From contig NZ_CP123620.1 in assembly GCF_029873215.1 (NCBI RefSeq), forward strand, positions 3,224,001 through 3,288,000: a stretch of DNA of 64,000 bases, read 5' to 3'. A program made the translations under genes and the position numbers. The DNA is from Nocardioides sp. BP30 (lineage in GTDB: Bacteria > Actinomycetota > Actinomycetes > Propionibacteriales > Nocardioidaceae). The first letter of the stretch is position 1. Each line of letters begins with the position of its first letter. Of the stretch, positions 9,149 to 18,345 are shown piece by piece. The notes under the pieces were generated by a model that was given only the letters and a program-made list of their open reading frames with translations, had not been told where the DNA came from and did no database searches.

Positions 9149-11134
9149 TCAGAGCCGGAAGTGGCCCACCAGCTCCTTCAGCTCGCCGGCCATCGCTGTG
9201 AGTCGCGTCGCGGCGCCGAGCGTGTCCTGGGCGCCCGACTGCGTCTCGGCGGCGGCCCGAGCCACCTGGGTGGCGTCCTCGGCGATGCTGTTGGCCCCAT
9301 TCGCCGCCTCGGTGACGGAGCGCGCGATCTCGTTGGTGGTGGCGGTCTGCTCCTCCACCGCCGAGGCGATGGTGCCGGTGATGTCGTTGATCTGGGCGAT
9401 CACGTTGCTGATTTCGGTGATCGCCTGGACGGCGTCGGTCGTGCTGCCCTGGATGGCGGCCACCCGGGAGCTGATGTCCTCGGTGGCCTTGGCGGTCTGA
9501 CCGGCCAGCTCCTTGACCTCGTTGGCGACCACGGCGAAGCCGCGACCGGCGTCACCCGCTCGGGCCGCCTCGATGGTGGCGTTGAGGGCCAGGAGGTTGG
9601 TCTGGGCGGCGATCGAGGTGATCACCTTGATGACCTTGCCGATCTCGGCGCTCGCCTCGCCGAGCGAGGCGACCGTGTCCTGCGTGTTGCCGGCGATGCC
9701 CACCGCCTGGGTCGCCACTGTGGAGCCCTCGGTGGCGTTCCGGGCGATCTCGCGGATGCTTGCGGTCATCTGCTCGGCGGCGGTGGCGACGGTCTGGATC
9801 GAGGCGGAGACCTCCACGGAGGCACTCGACGCGGTGGCGGCGCGGTCGGTCGTCTGCGCGGCCCCGTCGTCCATGCCCTGCGCGACGGCCGTCAGCTGAC
9901 CGGCGGCGGCGTTGAGCGCGTCGGCGGTCTGGTTGATCCGCGAGAGCGAGGACCGGAACGCGCTGACCAGGTCGTTGAGGCCCGCACCCATCTGACCGAG
10001 CGTGTCGGCACCCGTGACCGCCGTGTGGGACCCGAGGTCACCGGCGGCCACCTCACGCACGAACCCGAGCAGCTCGGCGACGCGACGCTCGGTCTCGGCG
10101 GCCTCCGTCCGCGCGCGCTCGCTGTCGAAGGAGCGCTCCATCGCATCGGAGACGATCTGCGCGATGCTGCGGATCGCCGCCTTGCGCTGCTCGGAGAGCA
10201 GCAGCTCGTAGTCGAAGGCGACCTCGATCGCCCCGACCACCTCGCCGTGGGTGGTGATCGGCAGGGCGAGCGCCGACTTCACCCCTGCCGCGGCCGCCTC
10301 GCGAGCGCCCGCCCAGTCGGCGTCGGTAGCGGTCGCGACGTCCGCGATGTAGAAGAGGTCGCGGCTGGCCCACGCCTTGCCGCACAGCCCCTGGCCGCGG
10401 GCCCACGTGACCGCCGCGTCGAGCGCACGGCCCTGCTCCCGGATGCCAGGGGTGCCGGCATCCTGGATCGCCGTCATCACGCCCTCGTCGCCGACCGACC
10501 AGTAGGCGACGTAGGGCAGCCGCCAGTGGCTCGCCAGCACGTCGAGCACGTACTGCATCGTGCCCTCGCGGGTGTCGGTGCCCACCAGCCCGGTCAGCAG
10601 CGCGTTGGTGGTGGCGCCGTCCGCCTCCGCGTCGGCCGAGGCGCGCTCCGCGGCGAGCTTGTCCGTGACGTCGGGCGCCATCAGCAGAGCACCGTGGTAG
10701 TGACCGTCCACGTCGCGGATGGCGCTGAGCGAGACCTCGAGCGTCCGCTCGCCGAGAGGGACCAGAGTGCGGTACGGCAACCGGGCGGGGTCCGCGACAG
10801 CGGCGGCCACGTCCGGGTCCGGCAGCATCGCCGCGAAGTCCATGCCGATGAGGGAGGCCAGCGTCACCTGCTCGCCGGAGTCCGCCTGCAGGTCCCTGAT
10901 GGAGACCGGATTGACGTGCAGCACCCGCATCCGCGGGTCGATCACGAGGGCGCCGACCGTCATGGCGTCGACCACGCCGTAGCCGATCGAAGCGGCCGAA
11001 GCGGCCGAAGCGGCCGAAGCGGCCGAAGCGGCCGAAGCGGCCGGCGCGGCCGGCGCGGCCGGCGCGGCCGGCGTGGCCGGCGTGGTCGGGGCGGTCGAGG
11101 TGGTCCTGACGTCCTCGGCAAAGTCAACGGTCAC
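9149..11134 (-). CDS. soluble methyl-accepting chemotaxis-type signalling protein (PAS-GAF-MCP)
   Basis: 661 residues from GTG at 11132-11134, preceded by GGAAGGA at a good distance; longer starts up to 11233 exist but lack this. After a 35-residue Ala/Ser/Pro repeat comes a PAS-like domain ([22 protein letters not shown]), a GAF domain (about 165-310, with [18 protein letters not shown]) and a C-terminal MCP signalling domain with the tip motif containing [22 protein letters not shown]. No transmembrane segment is visible, so it is cytoplasmic. Its ligand is unknown; the GAF/PAS pair suggests a small-molecule or redox cue. No che genes are in the window. It interrupts the usual rsgA-hisN adjacency on the opposite strand. 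Confidence 0.9.
   Translation of the reverse strand: MTVDFAEDVRTTSTAPTTPATPAAPAAPAAPAASAASAASAASAASAASIGYGVVDAMTVGALVIDPRMRVLHVNPVSIRDLQADSGEQVTLASLIGMDFAAMLPDPDVAAAVADPARLPYRTLVPLGERTLEVSLSAIRDVDGHYHGALLMAPDVTDKLAAERASADAEADGATTNALLTGLVGTDTREGTMQYVLDVLASHWRLPYVAYWSVGDEGVMTAIQDAGTPGIREQGRALDAAVTWARGQGLCGKAWASRDLFYIADVATATDADWAGAREAAAAGVKSALALPITTHGEVVGAIEVAFDYELLLSEQRKAAIRSIAQIVSDAMERSFDSERARTEAAETERRVAELLGFVREVAAGDLGSHTAVTGADTLGQMGAGLNDLVSAFRSSLSRINQTADALNAAAGQLTAVAQGMDDGAAQTTDRAATASSASVEVSASIQTVATAAEQMTASIREIARNATEGSTVATQAVGIAGNTQDTVASLGEASAEIGKVIKVITSIAAQTNLLALNATIEAARAGDAGRGFAVVANEVKELAGQTAKATEDISSRVAAIQGSTTDAVQAITEISNVIAQINDITGTIASAVEEQTATTNEIARSVTEAANGANSIAEDATQVARAAAETQSGAQDTLGAATRLTAMAGELKELVGHFRL
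10988..11095 (-). repeat. 9-bp tandem repeat array coding Ala-Ala-Ser / Ala-Pro-Ala
   Basis: About six units of CGAAGCGGC followed by about five units of the related CGGCGCGGC/CGGCGTGGC, all in frame with the chemoreceptor-like gene. They encode a flexible N-terminal AAS/APA linker. In-frame 9-bp units can expand or contract by slippage without breaking the reading frame. Confidence 0.9.
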
Positions 11135-11245
11135 TGTCGGTTCCTTCCGCGGCGGGAGCAGGGGCCGCTCCCGCGTGGACCGGCGGGCTCGGACGGGAAC
11201 CGGATCGGCAGGCTCGCGAGCGACCTGAGTCACACTGCGCGGAGC

Positions 11246-11692
11246 CTATTGCGCCCAGGCCGCCTCGGCACCGGCGTGGCCGGTGAGCACCACGAGCACG
11301 CCGACCCCGACGGCGCCGACGACCAGCAGCACCGAGCCGAGCCAGAGCACCGGCACCGGCAACCGGCCGCGCACCACCGTCATGATCACCGCGACGGCGG
11401 CGAGGACATAGGTGGCGACGCCGAGCTTCCCGGCGAGGTCCTCGTGATGGTGGATGCGCTGGGCGAGGATGCCGCTGATGTGGTCGAACCGATCGTGCTT
11501 CAGCGAGTCGCCGCTGGAGCTGGTCAGCCACATCAGCGCCGCCGAGACGACTCCCATCGCCGCCAGGGGCCAGCGCAGACCGCCCTGCCAGCGAGGCCGG
11601 AGGTAGGCAAGCGAGAGGACCGCGAGCACCGGCAGCGCGACCACGGTGGCATGCACGATGAGCGGATGGAGCGGAAGGCCGTCGATCGTCAT
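11246..11692 (-). CDS. DUF2231-like four-helix membrane protein
   Basis: 148 residues from ATG at 11690-11692. The start MTIDGLPLHPLIVHATVVALPV carries the L-H-P-x-I/L-V-H signature of DUF2231 membrane proteins, and four hydrophobic helices follow. A His-rich loop (RIHHHEDLAG) lies between helices 2 and 3. The family is suspected to bind heme or metal through these His residues but has no firmly assigned function. It follows the hisN promoter region divergently (hisN starts 82 bp away). Confidence 0.75.
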   Translation of the reverse strand: MTIDGLPLHPLIVHATVVALPVLAVLSLAYLRPRWQGGLRWPLAAMGVVSAALMWLTSSSGDSLKHDRFDHISGILAQRIHHHEDLAGKLGVATYVLAAVAVIMTVVRGRLPVPVLWLGSVLLVVGAVGVGVLVVLTGHAGAEAAWAQ

Positions 11693-11773
11693 GGGTTGAA
11701 TCTTGCACGGCCCGGCTGACAAGGACCTGAGGACGTCCCGGCGCGTCCGCCGTCGGCCCACTACGCTGATCGG

Positions 11774-12628
11774 GTGGCGACCGATTACACCGACGACCTT
11801 CGTCTGGCACACCTGCTGGCCGACGACGCCGACTCGATCAGCTCCGACCGGTTCAAGGCGCTCGACCTGCACGTCATGACCAAGCCCGACCTGACCCCGG
11901 TCAGCGACGCGGACCGGGCGGTCGAGGAGTCGATCCGCCGAACGCTCTCGCGGGTGCGCAGCCGCGACGCCGTCACCGGTGAGGAGGAGGGCTCCTCCGG
12001 CACCTCGTCCCGGCGATGGATCATCGATCCGATCGACGGCACGAAGAACTACGTGCGCGGCGTGCCGGTGTGGGCGACGCTGATCGCGCTGGCCGTCGAG
12101 GACGAGGTCGTCCTCTCGGTCGTCTCCGCCCCGCAGCTGGGGAGGCGGTGGTGGGCGAGCAGTGGCCAGGGGAGCTGGACCGGCAAGTCACTGATGAAGG
12201 CGAGCCGCAACCAGGTCTCCGACGTACGGCGCCTGGAGGATGCGTCGCTCGCCTACTCCTCGCTGGACGGCTGGGAGCAGCGTGGGCGCCTCGACGACTT
12301 CCTCGCTCTGATGCGACGCTGCTGGCGCACCCGCGGGTACGGCGACTTCTGGTCCTACATGTTGCTGGCCGAGGGTGCGGTCGACATCGCCTCCGAGCCG
12401 GAGCTCGCCCTGTACGACATGGCCGCCCTCGTGCCCGTCGTCACCGAGGCGGGCGGCCGGTTCACCTCGCTCGAGGGCACCGATGGCCCGTGGGGCGGCA
12501 ACGGCCTGGCGACGAACGGTCACCTGCACGACGCGGCGCTCTCGTTCCTCGGCACGGTTCCGGACGGTGATGACCCGGACTGGCCGAGTCACGGGCCGGG
12601 ATCGGTCACGCCGCTGCGGCGGCCCTGA
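11774..12628 (+). CDS. hisN: histidinol-phosphatase, inositol-monophosphatase family
   Basis: Removes phosphate from L-histidinol phosphate in histidine synthesis (actinobacterial HisN type). 284 residues, GTG start at 11774. IMPase motifs are present: Lys-Pro-Asp-Leu-Thr-x-V-(S/T)-x-A-D near residue 35, the EEE metal-binding stretch near 75, WIIDPIDGTKNYVRG near 85 (motif D-P-I-D-G-T), and LYDMAALVPVVTEAGGRFT near 215 (motif W/YDxAA). Genomic closeness to aroA and rsgA is typical for hisN and separates it from other IMPases. It could hydrolyse other small phosphates too. Confidence 0.92.
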   Translation: MATDYTDDLRLAHLLADDADSISSDRFKALDLHVMTKPDLTPVSDADRAVEESIRRTLSRVRSRDAVTGEEEGSSGTSSRRWIIDPIDGTKNYVRGVPVWATLIALAVEDEVVLSVVSAPQLGRRWWASSGQGSWTGKSLMKASRNQVSDVRRLEDASLAYSSLDGWEQRGRLDDFLALMRRCWRTRGYGDFWSYMLLAEGAVDIASEPELALYDMAALVPVVTEAGGRFTSLEGTDGPWGGNGLATNGHLHDAALSFLGTVPDGDDPDWPSHGPGSVTPLRRP

Positions 12629-12671
12629 CCCGATCGGATCGGGACCGCCGGCAGCGCTAGGCGGCCCGGAC

Positions 12672-13049
12672 TCAGTCGCGCGCTCGGTGGCTCCCACCCG
12701 AGGTCGGGTGGTAGTCGTCGGCCTTGTGGTCCACGGCCGGGTCCAGACGGTCCGCCTCGCGGAGTCGGTCCTCGTGCAGCGCCTCCTCCTGGGCGAGCGC
12801 CGTGTTGGCCTCGTCGGCCTCGCGCTGAGCCCGCTCGGCCTCGAGTCGGGCCGCGTCGGCTCGAACGCTCGCCTCCTTGGCCTGGTGCCGGTGCGAGCCG
12901 ATCTCCGAGGTGTGCTGCTGCGCCTCGGTACGCAACTCTGCGGCCCGCGCGCTCAGTTTCTGGTGGCGCCGCGAACGGGCCCACATCGCCAGAGCCACGA
13001 GCAGGACGACCACGACGATCGCCACGATGATCCAACCGATGGTGGACAT
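12672..13049 (-). CDS. small single-TM coiled-coil protein
   Basis: 125 residues from ATG at 13047-13049, with GGGAG upstream. The N-terminal helix (IGWIIVAIVVVVLLVALAMW) is a single transmembrane anchor followed by RSRRHQ, giving an N-out/C-in topology. Residues 30-105 form a charged Ala/Glu/Arg coiled coil, and the C-terminus is acidic (DHKADDYHP). This type of small membrane coiled-coil protein is common in Nocardioides relatives; no function is known. Confidence 0.8.
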   Translation of the reverse strand: MSTIGWIIVAIVVVVLLVALAMWARSRRHQKLSARAAELRTEAQQHTSEIGSHRHQAKEASVRADAARLEAERAQREADEANTALAQEEALHEDRLREADRLDPAVDHKADDYHPTSGGSHRARD

Positions 13050-13104
13050 GGCCACTCCCTTCGTTTCCGAAGAGGTACCCACCGGGGGATGTCACACCAC
13101 CTGG

Positions 13105-13353
13105 CTACCAGGGCAGACCGTCGTCGAAGGTCGCCTCGTCCACGACCCGCGCCGTCACGCCGCCCAGCTCCACCACGTCACCGCGGTGGAGCTGGCGGCC
13201 ACGACGGGTCTCGACCGAGCCGTTCACGCGCACCGCACCCTCGGCGATGACGGGCTTGGCGTCGGCACCGCTGTCGACCAGGTTGGCCAGCTTGAGGAAC
13301 TGCCCCAGCCGGATCGACTCGTCCCGGATGGGGACGTCCTGCGGTTCGGCCAC
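13105..13353 (-). CDS. S4-domain RNA-binding protein
   Basis: 82 residues consisting almost entirely of an S4 fold: IRLGQFLKLANLVDSGADAKPVI then EGAVRVNGSVETRRGRQLHRGDVVEL. This is the YbcJ/YaaA-like small S4 family, thought to bind structured RNA during ribosome or tRNA handling. It lies five bases downstream of the FKBP gene on the same strand, suggesting one transcript. Confidence 0.9.
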   Translation of the reverse strand: MAEPQDVPIRDESIRLGQFLKLANLVDSGADAKPVIAEGAVRVNGSVETRRGRQLHRGDVVELGGVTARVVDEATFDDGLPW

Positions 13354-13358
13354 GCGCG

Positions 13359-13730
13359 TCAGCTGACGCCGAGCAGGTCGACGACGAAGATCAGGGTCTC
13401 ACCGGGCTTGATGACGCCACCGGCGCCCCGGTCGCCGTACCCGAGGTGGGGCGGGATGACGAGCTGGCGCCGTCCGCCCACCTTCATGCCCTGCACGCCC
13501 TGGTCCCAGCCGGAGATGACCTGCCCGATGCCGAGGCGGAAGCGCAGCGGCTCACCCCGGTTGTACGAGGCGTCGAACTCCTCACCGGTGCTGTGGGCGA
13601 CACCGACGTAGTGCACGCTGACGGTCTTGCCGGCCACCGCCTCCTCGCCGTCGCCCTCGGACAGGTCGGTGATGACGAGGTCGGTGGGCGGGGTCGGGTC
13701 GACGAAGTCGATCTCGGGCTTCTCACTCAT
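13359..13730 (-). CDS. FKBP-type peptidyl-prolyl cis-trans isomerase
   Basis: 123 residues, cytoplasmic (no signal peptide). Family motifs visible: VSVHYVGVAHSTGEEFDASYNRGEP, FRLGIGQVISGWDQGVQGMKVGGRR, and LVIPPHLGYGDRGAG. The FK506-binding residues Tyr, Asp, Phe, Val-Ile, Trp and Tyr are in place. Catalyses proline isomerisation in protein folding. Operon with the S4 gene downstream. Confidence 0.95.
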   Translation of the reverse strand: MSEKPEIDFVDPTPPTDLVITDLSEGDGEEAVAGKTVSVHYVGVAHSTGEEFDASYNRGEPLRFRLGIGQVISGWDQGVQGMKVGGRRQLVIPPHLGYGDRGAGGVIKPGETLIFVVDLLGVS

Positions 13731-13754
13731 GACCCCACCCTAGGCCGCCGTCGG

Positions 13755-15263
13755 TCAGAGCCCCACCTCGGTCACCGTCTCGGCGACGGCGTCCAGCCGC
13801 GGGCCGGGGTTGCGGAACCACGGGCTGCCGGAGAGCCAGTAGTAGGCCATCGGGATCAGACCCAGCGCGACCGCGCCGAAGCCGATGCCCATCTCCGCAC
13901 CGGAGAGCCGGTTGGGCCCGAAGCACGACTGGATGAGCAGGAAGATCATGAACACCGCGCCGAGCGCCGGCCAGAGGCCGACCAGGATGGCGCTCTTCAC
14001 GCTGGTGAACACGACCTTGCGGTAGGCGACCACCACGGCGATCCCGGCCAAGGCGTAGTAGATGCAGATCTGCAGGCCGATCGCGGTGATCGCGTCACCC
14101 ATGATCGTCGAGACGCCGCCGAGCTTGGTCGAGGCGACGAAGAGGACCAGCGAGACGACCGTCACCACGACGACGGCGAACCACGGGGTCAGCCAGCGGC
14201 GGTGGGCAACGCCGAAGATGCTCGGGATGGTGCGGTCGCGGCCCATCGCGAACAGCGTGCGGGTGACCTGGATCAGCGTGGTCTCGAGCGTCGCGATGGT
14301 GGAGAGAACCACGGCGAAGACCAGCGTCTTGCCGGCCCAATTGCCGGCGACCATGTTGCCGAGGTCGCCGAGCAGGTTGTCGCTGTGCTGGACCTGGTGG
14401 GCGGTGAACATCATGTTGACCGCGATGGTGAAGATCTCGAAGAGCAGGAAGACGCCGACGACGCCGATCAGGCCCCCGAGACCGGAGTTCTTCTCGCTCT
14501 CGTGGGTCTCCTCGGACAGGTTCGCGGTGACGTCCCAGCCCCAGAAGTAGAAGGCAGCGATCAGGGCAGCGCCGGCGAAGCCGCTCATGCCGCCGAAGTG
14601 CCCCCAGCCCCACAGCCAGGACCACTGGAAGGAGGCGGCGTCGCCACCGTGGATCAGGGCGGCGATGCCGAAGACCACCAGGATGGCGACCTCGATGCCG
14701 GTCATGATCCATTGCGCCCGTGCGGTGATCGTGACCCCGCGCAGGACCAGCGCCGCCATCACCAGGAAGACGAAGGCGCCGACGCCGATACAGGCCCAGG
14801 TGTTGTCCGCAGCGGTATGGGAGAAGAGCGAGAGCGTGTACTGCCCCGCGGGCAGCGAGCCGGCCACCATGAAGATCGTCGCCGAGACGACCAGCGACCA
14901 GCCCGAGATGAAGCCGAGGGCGGGGTGGAGAGCGCGCGCGACCCAGGAGTAGCTCGCGCCGGCATGCACGTCGAGCTTGCCCAGGTAGCTGAAGGCGATG
15001 GCGATGCCGAGCATCGGGATCGCGCACCACAGCAGGGCGGCCGGCCCGTACAGGCCGGCGGCGCCGATCAGCAGCGGCGTGGTCGCCGCGAGCGAGTACG
15101 CCGGAGCGCTCCCGGCGAAGGCCATGATGATCGTGTCGAACATGTGCAGAGCGCCCTCACGGAGCCCGCCCTGGGACTCGGGGTCCTGGGACTCCTGCGT
15201 CGGGACAACAGTGGTCAACGTCTTCCTCGCCTTCATCGGGACAGCGAGTGTGATGTTAGACAC
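13755..15263 (-). CDS. APC-superfamily amino-acid permease
   Basis: 502 residues if the GTG at 15261-15263 is used; ATG at 15236 (MKARKTL) is an equally plausible start since neither has a clear ribosome site. About twelve hydrophobic helices. The N-terminal GALHMFDTIIMAFAGSAPAYSLA and the helix 3 region (GASYSWVARALHPALGFISGW) are APC signatures. The consensus helix-1 residues fit amino acid:proton symport; substrate not assignable. Transcription would start in the AT-rich stretch around 15300-15335, the least GC-rich DNA of this region. Confidence 0.88.
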   Translation of the reverse strand: MSNITLAVPMKARKTLTTVVPTQESQDPESQGGLREGALHMFDTIIMAFAGSAPAYSLAATTPLLIGAAGLYGPAALLWCAIPMLGIAIAFSYLGKLDVHAGASYSWVARALHPALGFISGWSLVVSATIFMVAGSLPAGQYTLSLFSHTAADNTWACIGVGAFVFLVMAALVLRGVTITARAQWIMTGIEVAILVVFGIAALIHGGDAASFQWSWLWGWGHFGGMSGFAGAALIAAFYFWGWDVTANLSEETHESEKNSGLGGLIGVVGVFLLFEIFTIAVNMMFTAHQVQHSDNLLGDLGNMVAGNWAGKTLVFAVVLSTIATLETTLIQVTRTLFAMGRDRTIPSIFGVAHRRWLTPWFAVVVVTVVSLVLFVASTKLGGVSTIMGDAITAIGLQICIYYALAGIAVVVAYRKVVFTSVKSAILVGLWPALGAVFMIFLLIQSCFGPNRLSGAEMGIGFGAVALGLIPMAYYWLSGSPWFRNPGPRLDAVAETVTEVGL

Positions 15264-15376
15264 CGATCAGGCTTCGCGACACTCTCTGGTGTTTCGATTC
15301 CGTCGCAAGTTGTTAAATTTTCGCGCGAATCCGCACGCCATGACGCAAATCGGCCTGGGATCGATGGGTCGGCCGG

Positions 15377-16633
15377 TCAGCCCACCAGCGTCGTCACAGC
15401 GTGGATGAGCACCCCGACCAGACCGCCGACGAGGGTGCCGTTGATCCGGATGAACTGCAGGTCGCGTCCCACGTGCAGCTCGATGCGTCGCGAGGCCTCG
15501 CGGCCGTCCCAGCGCTCGATGGTGTGCGTGATGACGGCCGTCGCCTCCTTGCCGTAGCGCTTGACCACGTAGACGACGGCGTCGGCCGCCACCGCCTGCA
15601 GGCGCTCGCGCAGCTCGGCATCGGTCCGCAGTCGCTCACCGAAACGGGTGGCCTCCTCGACCAGCCGCGCCCGCAGCGCACTGTCATCGTCCCGAAGGGC
15701 GGAGCTCAGGGCTCGGCGCAACGCATCCCACAGCTCGATCGAGGTGGCGATCACCTGCGGGTGCTGCAGGAGGCGGTCCTTGAACTTCTCGGCCCGCTGC
15801 TGGGTGGCGGGGTCGTGCTGCAGGTCGGAGGCAAGCTCGCCGAGCAGCTTGTCCAGTGCCTCGCGGGCGCGGTGGTCAGGGTCGTCACGGATGTCGGCGA
15901 CCCATCGCACGATCTCGAGGTGGATACGGGCCGCCGCCGGGTCGCGCAGAGCCGTCGGGATCCACCACGGCGCCCGCTCGCCCAACACGTCGGTCACCGT
16001 GTCCTGGTTGGCCGCCAGCCAGTCGTGCAGCTCCACCAGCGCGAGGTCGACGACACCGTGGTGCAGGTTGTCCGCCAGCGCCCCCTCCAGCGCACCGCCG
16101 AGCAGCGGTGCGATCGGCTCCTCGCTCAGGCGCGGGACGAGGACGTCGTTGACGAGCTCGGCGATGTGGTCGTCCCGCACCCGGCTCAGAGCCGCGGCCG
16201 CGACGGTGGACGCCTCGTCCACCAGCGCACGGGCGTTGGTCTCCTCGGCGAGCCAGGTGCCGATCCGCAGTGCCGGCTGCACGACGGCGATCCGGTCGCG
16301 CAGCACGTCCTCGGCGAGGAAGTTCTCGCCGACGAACTCCTCGAGGCTGTGCCCGATGTCGTCCTTGCGGCGCGGGATCAGCGCGGTGTGCGGGATCGGC
16401 AGCCCCAGTGGGTGCTTGAACAGGGCGGTGACGGCGAACCAGTCGGCCATGGCACCGACCATGGAGGCCTCGGCGCCGGCGTTGACGAAGCCGAGGAAGC
16501 CGTCCCGGTGCAGGGTCAGCGCGAAGACGATCGCGGCGAGCACGAGCAGCGAGGTCGCCACGGTGCGCATCCGGCGCAGGGCCCGACGTCGGACCGCGTC
16601 GGCAGAGGTGTCCGTGATCGGGCCGGCCGTCAT
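15377..16633 (-). CDS. DUF445-family membrane-associated protein
   Basis: 418 residues from ATG at 16631-16633. Two N-terminal hydrophobic segments (VATSLLVLAAIVFALTL, and around GAEASMVGAMADWFAVTALFKHPLGLPIPHTALIPRRKDDIG, the DUF445 hallmark) precede a long helical region, and a final C-terminal helix (INGTLVGGLVGVLIHAVTTL) anchors it again. The family (YjiN/YheB type) has no agreed function, with proposals in membrane-contact or cell-envelope integrity. Divergent from the cytidylyltransferase gene with 46 bp between starts. Confidence 0.9.
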   Translation of the reverse strand: MTAGPITDTSADAVRRRALRRMRTVATSLLVLAAIVFALTLHRDGFLGFVNAGAEASMVGAMADWFAVTALFKHPLGLPIPHTALIPRRKDDIGHSLEEFVGENFLAEDVLRDRIAVVQPALRIGTWLAEETNARALVDEASTVAAAALSRVRDDHIAELVNDVLVPRLSEEPIAPLLGGALEGALADNLHHGVVDLALVELHDWLAANQDTVTDVLGERAPWWIPTALRDPAAARIHLEIVRWVADIRDDPDHRAREALDKLLGELASDLQHDPATQQRAEKFKDRLLQHPQVIATSIELWDALRRALSSALRDDDSALRARLVEEATRFGERLRTDAELRERLQAVAADAVVYVVKRYGKEATAVITHTIERWDGREASRRIELHVGRDLQFIRINGTLVGGLVGVLIHAVTTLVG

Positions 16634-16679
16634 GGGCTCGATTCTGCCGGGTCGCTCCACGCATGGGACGATTCCCCTC

Positions 16680-17075
16680 ATGTCTCGCACCGTGATCACC
16701 TTCGGCACGTTCGACGTCTTCCACGTCGGCCACCTGCGGATGATCGAGCGCGCGGCGACGTACGGCGAGCGTCTCGTGGTCGGCGTGAGCGCCGACGAGC
16801 TGAACCGGCGCAAGAAGGACCGGGACCCGGTCTTCAGCGAGGCCGAGCGGCTCGCGATCGTGGCAGCGCTCAAGCCGGTCGACGAGGTCTTCCTCGAGGA
16901 GAGCCTGGAGCTCAAGCGCGACTACATCCTCAAGTACGGCGCCGACGTGCTGGTGATGGGCGACGACTGGGCCGGCCGCTTCGACGAGTTCCAGGACGTG
17001 TGCGAGGTCCTCTACCTACCCCGCACCCCTGCGATCTCGACCACCGCGCTGATCGAGAAGATCGCCCAGGCCTGA
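16680..17075 (+). CDS. TagD-like nucleotidyltransferase (glycerol-3-phosphate cytidylyltransferase family)
   Basis: 131 residues, ATG at 16680. GTFDVFHVGHLRMIERA holds the HxGH nucleotide-binding motif, and PRTPAISTTALIEKI carries the terminal I-S-T-T/S signature. Size and motifs match TagD/GCT1, which make CDP-glycerol from CTP and glycerol-3-phosphate for teichoic-acid-type polymers; some relatives use other alcohol phosphates. No teichoic acid polymerase is nearby, so the substrate remains open. Confidence 0.9.
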   Translation: MSRTVITFGTFDVFHVGHLRMIERAATYGERLVVGVSADELNRRKKDRDPVFSEAERLAIVAALKPVDEVFLEESLELKRDYILKYGADVLVMGDDWAGRFDEFQDVCEVLYLPRTPAISTTALIEKIAQA

Positions 17076-17117
17076 TCGGCGGGAATCAGCGCGCAGGTGA
17101 CGCGGTTGGTTGAAAGT

Positions 17118-17762
17118 ATGAGCAACCTCGTGATCTTCGGTGGCACCGGCTACGCGGGCGGCAACATCGCCGCCGAGGCCGTCAAGCGCGGCCACACCGT
17201 CATCTCCTACTCCCGCAACCTGCCCGAACAGCCTCTCGACGGCGTCGAGTACCGCACCGGCTCGATCACCGACACCCACGTGCTGGGCCATGCCGGTCAG
17301 GACGGCGACGAGATCGTGGTCGCCGTGCACGGCGCCGGTGTGGACGGACAGAAGCTCGTCGACGTGCTGCCCAAGCTGGTGGCGGCGGCGCTGGCGAACG
17401 ACGTACGGCTCTCGTTCGTCGGCGGTGCCGGCAGCTCGCTGGTCGCCGAGGGAGGTCCCCGGCTGATCGACACCCCTGACTTCCACGAGGAGTGGAAGGC
17501 GGAGGCGTCGGCGCACGCGGAGGTGCTCGAGGCCCTGCGCCGCACCCCGGAGGAGCTGCGCTGGTTCTACGTCTCCCCCGCCGCGCTGTTCGGCTCGTTC
17601 GCGCCCGGCGAGACGACCGGCAGCTATCGCACCGGCGGCGACGTGCTGGTCACGAAGGAGGACGGCTCCTCGGAGATCTCCGGTACCGACTTCGCGCTCG
17701 CGTACGTCGACGAGATCGAGCAGTCCCGCCACCCGCGCCAGCGGTTCACCGTCGGCCACTGA
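17118..17762 (+). CDS. NAD(P)-binding Rossmann protein (NmrA/SDR-like)
   Basis: 214 residues from ATG at 17118. MSNLVIFGGTGYAGGNIAAEAVKRGH has the GxxGxxG dinucleotide motif typical of atypical SDRs and YwnB/NmrA-like reductases. LSFVGGAGSSL and RWFYVSPAALFGSFAPGE are conserved blocks in this family. No Tyr-x-x-x-Lys catalytic pair is evident, so it may act as an epimerase-like or redox-sensing protein. A strong terminator follows the stop. Confidence 0.85.
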   Translation: MSNLVIFGGTGYAGGNIAAEAVKRGHTVISYSRNLPEQPLDGVEYRTGSITDTHVLGHAGQDGDEIVVAVHGAGVDGQKLVDVLPKLVAAALANDVRLSFVGGAGSSLVAEGGPRLIDTPDFHEEWKAEASAHAEVLEALRRTPEELRWFYVSPAALFGSFAPGETTGSYRTGGDVLVTKEDGSSEISGTDFALAYVDEIEQSRHPRQRFTVGH

Positions 17763-17770
17763 CCGATCGA

Positions 17771-17814
17771 CGAGAGCCCCGTTCCGAGACGTAACCGGCT
17801 CGGCGGGGCTCTCG
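17771..17814 (+). terminator. rho-independent-like terminator
   Basis: Perfect 10-bp inverted repeat CGAGAGCCCC (17771-17780) and GGGGCTCTCG (17805-17814) with a 24-base loop, nine bases after the NAD(P)-binding gene stop. It lacks a long T run (only TTGT follows), as is usual in actinobacteria. Confidence 0.8.
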
Positions 17815-17825
17815 TTGTCACCACC

Positions 17826-18068
17826 ATGGACCACACCGACACGCTCCTCACGCTCACCGGCCGGTTGCATCCCGCCGACCGCGACCTGGCGCTCGACGTG
17901 TGTGTCGAGGTGATAGCGATCGCGCCCGAGCTGCCCGGCGATCACCCCGGCCGAGCGGCCCGCAGCGCCGCTCTGCTGCTGCTGGAGCTGGCGCTGCCCG
18001 ACACCGCGCCGGCGGTGCGCAGCGAGTTGGCGCACGCGTGCGAGCGGGCGGTCGTCATCCCCCGGTGA
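17826..18068 (+). CDS. small hypothetical protein
   Basis: 80 residues, ATG at 17826, no recognised domain. It is Leu/Ala-rich and predicted all-helical, with a LLLLELALPD stretch too short and polar for a transmembrane helix. Codon usage (GC-rich third positions) is like the neighbours, which favours a real gene. It lies alone after a terminator, convergent with the acidic 67-residue gene. Confidence 0.5.
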   Translation: MDHTDTLLTLTGRLHPADRDLALDVCVEVIAIAPELPGDHPGRAARSAALLLLELALPDTAPAVRSELAHACERAVVIPR

Positions 18069-18087
18069 GGAACGCCGCGCCGGCGGC

Positions 18088-18291
18088 TCACACGTCCGGC
18101 TCGACCTCGAGGTCGTTGGGATAGTCCTCATCCTCACCGCCGACGGGCGTCGACTGCTCGAGGAGATCGGCGTCGTCGACTTCGTCGTGAGGTGTCGGCG
18201 CATCCTCGACCGCGTCCGGTTCGCCGTCCCCGAGCGGGATCGACTGCTCGTCCACGTCGGCTGGGTTCGCGTCGTCGGCGTACTCGCTCAT
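18088..18291 (-). CDS. small acidic protein with internal duplication
   Basis: 67 residues, about one third Asp/Glu, no hydrophobic segment. Two similar blocks occur: DEQSIPLGDGEPD and LEQSTPVGGEDED, indicating an internal duplication. Proteins of this sort are widespread in actinobacteria; function unknown. It sits downstream of the MFS gene's 3' end on the opposite side of a short gap and has its own ATG. Confidence 0.6.
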   Translation of the reverse strand: MSEYADDANPADVDEQSIPLGDGEPDAVEDAPTPHDEVDDADLLEQSTPVGGEDEDYPNDLEVEPDV

Positions 18292-18345
18292 GTCTGACTG
18301 GTGCCCCGCTCGCGGGCGCGCATGCGGCCTCTGCGGAACGCGGCG

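Noticed and set aside
13755..15263. Naming the APC permease for a specific amino acid
   Set aside because: Residues visible do not separate substrates within the family, and neighbours give no pathway hint.
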